DNA of 14,265 nt, from NCBI GenBank assembly GCA_001914705.1, contig MNDB01000088.1:1-14265 (forward strand). The letters run 5' to 3'. Below the pieces are notes generated by a model that saw only the letters and a program-made list of their open reading frames with translations, was not told where the DNA came from and ran no database searches. Made by a program: the position numbers and the translations under genes. Position 1 is the stretch's first letter. Each line of letters opens with the position of its first letter. Shown piece by piece: positions 11,996-14,265 of the stretch. This stretch comes from Actinobacteria bacterium 13_2_20CM_68_14. Its GTDB lineage: Bacteria > Actinomycetota > Thermoleophilia > Gaiellales > Gaiellaceae.

Positions 11996-13156
11996 GTGAC
12001 GAACCGGCCCCACTTGGGGCGCCGATCGAGCCCAGCGACCGGAACGATTCGCCGCTCGATTAGACGTACGGCGCCGGCAGTCATAGCCTTGAGCTTCGCG
12101 GCCGTTCTGATGGCGACGCCGGCAGTCGGCGATCCCACGATCGCGTCGAAGCAGGCCGAAGCCCAGAGCGTGATGGGCCAGGTCCAGCAACTCGACGCGA
12201 ACCTCGAGCGCGTGATCCAGGCATACGACCTGGCAACGGTGAAGCTGAACCGGGTCCGAGCCGAGCTGAAGGCGAACCAAGCGCAGCTGAAGGTCGCGAA
12301 ACAGAGCTTGGGTCGCGCAAGGGGGACCCTCGCGGCCCGGCTCGTGTCGCTCTACACGTCCGGCGGGCAGAGCGACTCCCTCGAGGTGCTGCTCGGCGCG
12401 TCCAGCCTCGACGACCTCGTCAGCCGCTTCAACACTGCCAACCGCATCTCTGCGCAGGACACGCAGGTTCTCGCCCAGGTGGCGCATTTCGACAAAGAGG
12501 TGAAGGCGCGTCAGGTCCGGCTCAAGCACGCGACCGCCCAAGCCGCGGCGCTCGTACGCGAACGCGCTTCAGAGCGGGCTTCGATCCAGGGTCAGCTGTC
12601 GGCGCGGCGCGCGATGCTCTCGTCGATCCGCGGCCAGATCGCGAACCTACAAGCGCAGGAGGCCGCACGCCAGGCCCAGCTTCGCCGCGAGCTCCAGGCG
12701 CGGATTGTCGCCCAGCAGCAGCAGGCGCCGGCCCAGGCGCTCTCGAGCACTGTTGCGCCGGTGGCGTCCTCTAGCGGCAGCGTTTCGGTTGGCCCGGCTC
12801 CCCCGCCGACGCACTCGAGCGTCGTTTCGATCGCGGAGCAGTACCTCGGCGTGCCATACCGCTGGGGCGGAGCGTCGCCGTCGGGCTTCGACTGCTCGGG
12901 GCTGGTGATGTACGTGTTCGCGCAGGTCGGCGTCTCGCTTCCTCACAGCTCGTACGCGCAGTACGGCATGGGCAGCCCGGTCTCGCGTGACCAACTCCAG
13001 CCCGGCGACCTCGTCTTCTTCGATGGCCTCGGGCATGTCGGCATCTACGTCGGCGGCGGCTCTTTCATCCACGCACCCCACACCGGCGACGTGGTCAAGA
13101 TCTCCAGCATCAGCGGCTGGTATGCCTCGACGTATGTCGGCGCTCGCCGCATCTAG
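11996..13156 (+). CDS. Secreted coiled-coil NlpC/P60 peptidoglycan endopeptidase
   Basis: A predicted gamma-D-glutamyl-type endopeptidase that cuts peptidoglycan stem peptides outside the cell. The 386-residue protein has a basic N-terminus and hydrophobic core (APAVIALSFAAVLMATPAVG, 26-45). A long coiled coil follows (about 50-240), then a Ser/Pro/Val linker (250-273) and the NlpC/P60 domain (275-386). The catalytic triad can be placed: C300 (FDCSGLVMYVF), H347 (GHVGIYVG) and H359 (IHAPHTG), with the family's YRWGG and QPGDLVFF. The coiled coil contains LAARLVSLYTSGGQSDSLEV, matching a segment of the divergent 3D protein, and resembles PcsB/RipA-like adaptor regions. The start is GTG 11996, nine bases after a -10 element. 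The 3' end is partly duplicated downstream. Confidence 0.94.
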   Translation: MTNRPHLGRRSSPATGTIRRSIRRTAPAVIALSFAAVLMATPAVGDPTIASKQAEAQSVMGQVQQLDANLERVIQAYDLATVKLNRVRAELKANQAQLKVAKQSLGRARGTLAARLVSLYTSGGQSDSLEVLLGASSLDDLVSRFNTANRISAQDTQVLAQVAHFDKEVKARQVRLKHATAQAAALVRERASERASIQGQLSARRAMLSSIRGQIANLQAQEAARQAQLRRELQARIVAQQQQAPAQALSSTVAPVASSSGSVSVGPAPPPTHSSVVSIAEQYLGVPYRWGGASPSGFDCSGLVMYVFAQVGVSLPHSSYAQYGMGSPVSRDQLQPGDLVFFDGLGHVGIYVGGGSFIHAPHTGDVVKISSISGWYASTYVGARRI

Positions 13157-13268
13157 CGGCCGCAGATCGCTTTGCAGCTGTTGGTTTAGACGGCCGCACC
13201 GGCAAAGCCGGCACGGCCTCCAGCCGGCATCGCAAGCGATGCCTCAGGTCGGCGCTCGCCGCATCTAG
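13122..13268. repeat. Partial duplication of the 3' end of the P60 gene
   Basis: The 21 bases ending the P60 gene (13136-13156, starting GTCGGCGCTC and ending GCATCTAG) recur exactly at 13248-13268. ATGCCTC precedes both copies (13122-13128 and 13239-13245), but the bases between it and the 21-mer differ: 7 in the first copy, 2 in the second. The second copy overlaps the stop codon of the convergent acyl-CoA synthetase gene. Between the copies lie 82 bases (13157-13238) with hairpins. Confidence 0.8.
13192..13243. terminator. Two hairpins between the convergent P60 and acyl-CoA synthetase genes
   Basis: Hairpin 1 pairs CCGGC (13199-13203) with GCCGG (13207-13211) around AAA, then GGCCG with CGGCC outside a 2x2 internal loop. 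Hairpin 2 is GGCATCGC-AA-GCGATGCC (13226-13243), a perfect 8-base palindrome. Their position between two converging genes suggests a bidirectional transcription end, but no T-runs follow, so the terminator call is tentative; they could instead be part of an inserted repeat. Confidence 0.4.
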
Positions 13269-14265
13269 CCAGCGTAAAGCCGCTCGATCTCGTCTGCGAA
13301 GCGCTCCTCGATCACGCGGCGCTTGAGCTTCAGCGTCGGCGTCACCTCGCCCTGCTCCGAGCTGAACTCCCGCGAGACGATCCCGAAGCGCTTGATCTGC
13401 TCGTAGCGTGAGAGGTCGCGGTTGACGTTCTCAACCGCCTGCTCGACGAGCGCCTGCACGTCTCCGTTCGCCTTCGCGACCTCGGCCTCATCCAGCGTGA
13501 TCAGGGCGGTGACGTAAGGCCGGCGGTCCCCGACGACGAGCGCCTGCGAGACGTATCGCGAGGCCTTGAGCAAGTTCTCGATGTTCTGGGGAGCGACGTT
13601 CTTGCCGCCCGCGGTGACGATGATGTCCTTCTTGCGGTCGGTGATCGTCACGAAGCCGTCTGGGTCGATCTCGCCGATGTCGCCGGAGCGGAGCCAGCCC
13701 TCGTCGGTCAGCACGGCCCTCGTCGCCTCCTCGTCCTTGAGATACCCGGCGAAGATCGTCTCGCTGCGGATCAGTAGCTCCCCGTCGCTGTCCGTCTTCA
13801 CTTCGGCGCCCGGCATCGCCGGACCGACCGTGCCGAAGCGGAAGCGCCGCGGTCGGTTGACGGTAGCTGCGGTCGTGCATTCGGTGAGACCCCAGCCCTC
13901 GAGGATCAGCATGTCGAGTGCGTGGAAGAGCTCCCCGATCTCCTTGGCGAGAGGCGCCCCACCCGAGATCCCGATCCGAAGGCGGCCGCCGAAGCGCTGC
14001 TTCACCTTCGAGTAGACGACCCGGTCGGCGATCCGATGCTGGAGCGCCAGCGCTCGCGGCAGGGGCTCCCCCTGCTGGCGCAGGGCGCTGACGCGGCGCC
14101 CGACGCCAAGCGCCCAGTCGCCGAGCCAACGCCGGGGTCCCGAAGCCGCCTCCAGCTTGGACGTGATCGTCGTATGGGCCTTCTCGTACATGCGGGGCAC
14201 GCTGGGCAGCAGCGTGGGGCGGACCTGCGGCAGGGCGTCGGCGACGGCATACGGGTCGGAGCAGA
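13265..14265 (-). CDS. Long-chain acyl-CoA synthetase (AMP-binding family), C-terminal part, 5' truncated
   Basis: Activates long-chain fatty acids to acyl-CoA through an acyl-adenylate. About 333 codons are visible; the frame is open to the window edge, so the gene starts outside. The upstream part reads LPQVRPTLLPSVPRMYEKAH, as in FadD-type synthetases. It has the acyl-adenylate motif GWGLTECTTAATVN and the segment GELLIRSETIFAGYLKDEEA. Next come GWLRSGDIGEID, the hinge motif DRKKDIIVTAGGKNVAPQNI and the catalytic-lysine region TPTLKLKRRVI near the C-terminus. A GTG at 14200 is internal to the conserved sequence and is not the start. It ends at TAG within the repeated 13248-13268 segment. 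The exact chain-length preference cannot be read. Confidence 0.93.
   Translation of the reverse strand, partial: CSDPYAVADALPQVRPTLLPSVPRMYEKAHTTITSKLEAASGPRRWLGDWALGVGRRVSALRQQGEPLPRALALQHRIADRVVYSKVKQRFGGRLRIGISGGAPLAKEIGELFHALDMLILEGWGLTECTTAATVNRPRRFRFGTVGPAMPGAEVKTDSDGELLIRSETIFAGYLKDEEATRAVLTDEGWLRSGDIGEIDPDGFVTITDRKKDIIVTAGGKNVAPQNIENLLKASRYVSQALVVGDRRPYVTALITLDEAEVAKANGDVQALVEQAVENVNRDLSRYEQIKRFGIVSREFSSEQGEVTPTLKLKRRVIEERFADEIERLYAG

Noticed and set aside
1..14265. tRNA, rRNA, CRISPR array, insertion sequence, phage gene or origin
   Set aside because: No cloverleaf, spaced repeat array, transposase or phage-type reading frame, or DnaA-box cluster was seen on reading both strands; a dedicated tRNA or covariance-model scan was not possible here.

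Overview
The window is GC-rich, densely coded bacterial chromosome. Its left part carries the end of the spc operon and the alpha operon in the order secY-adk-map-infA-rpmJ-rpsM-rpsK-rpsD-rpoA-rplQ, followed by truA. The high GC content, GTG/TTG starts, several apparently leaderless genes with promoters of the type TGnTAnnnT, and the coiled-coil NlpC/P60 and 3D wall hydrolases suggest an actinobacterium, possibly of the class Thermoleophilia. That placement is inference from gene content, not from a database comparison.

Layout. Positions 1-5096 (+) hold the SecY C-terminus, adenylate kinase, methionine aminopeptidase, IF-1, L36, S13, S11, S4, RNA polymerase alpha and L17, many with overlapping stop/start codons. 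A short membrane gene on the minus strand (5101-5577), resembling the VIT-like membrane half of MbfA, sits between rplQ and truA. truA and ligA follow (5657-8454, +). From 8440 to 13156 lies a group of cell-envelope genes: a secreted D-Ala-D-Ala carboxypeptidase of the PBP4 type (-), a small coiled-coil protein of unknown function (+), a NarL/LuxR-type response regulator (-) downstream of a secreted 3D-domain hydrolase (-), and a divergent secreted NlpC/P60 endopeptidase (+). The window ends inside a long-chain acyl-CoA synthetase gene (-).

How the genes work together. The left half makes translation, transcription and protein-export machinery, plus tRNA pseudouridylation and DNA ligation. 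The right half looks like a peptidoglycan-remodelling locus. The 3D and NlpC/P60 proteins share the same N-terminal coiled-coil architecture and one clearly similar segment, but carry different C-terminal enzyme domains and are transcribed divergently. The response regulator has no histidine kinase beside it in the window and could regulate its neighbours (inference).

The non-coding DNA is short but structured. There is a perfect 13-bp inverted repeat over the adk ribosome binding site, and an inverted 18-bp near-copy of part of it in the rpoA-rplQ gap. The rplQ leader has mutually exclusive stems, the truA start codon lies in a hairpin, and a 23-nt palindrome lies between truA and ligA. A partial duplication of the 3' end of the P60 gene lies next to the convergent gene. 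No RNA genes, CRISPR array, insertion sequence or gene-free stretch above 300 bases was seen. I found no convincing wholly new system; the paired hydrolases and the regulatory hairpins are the best leads.
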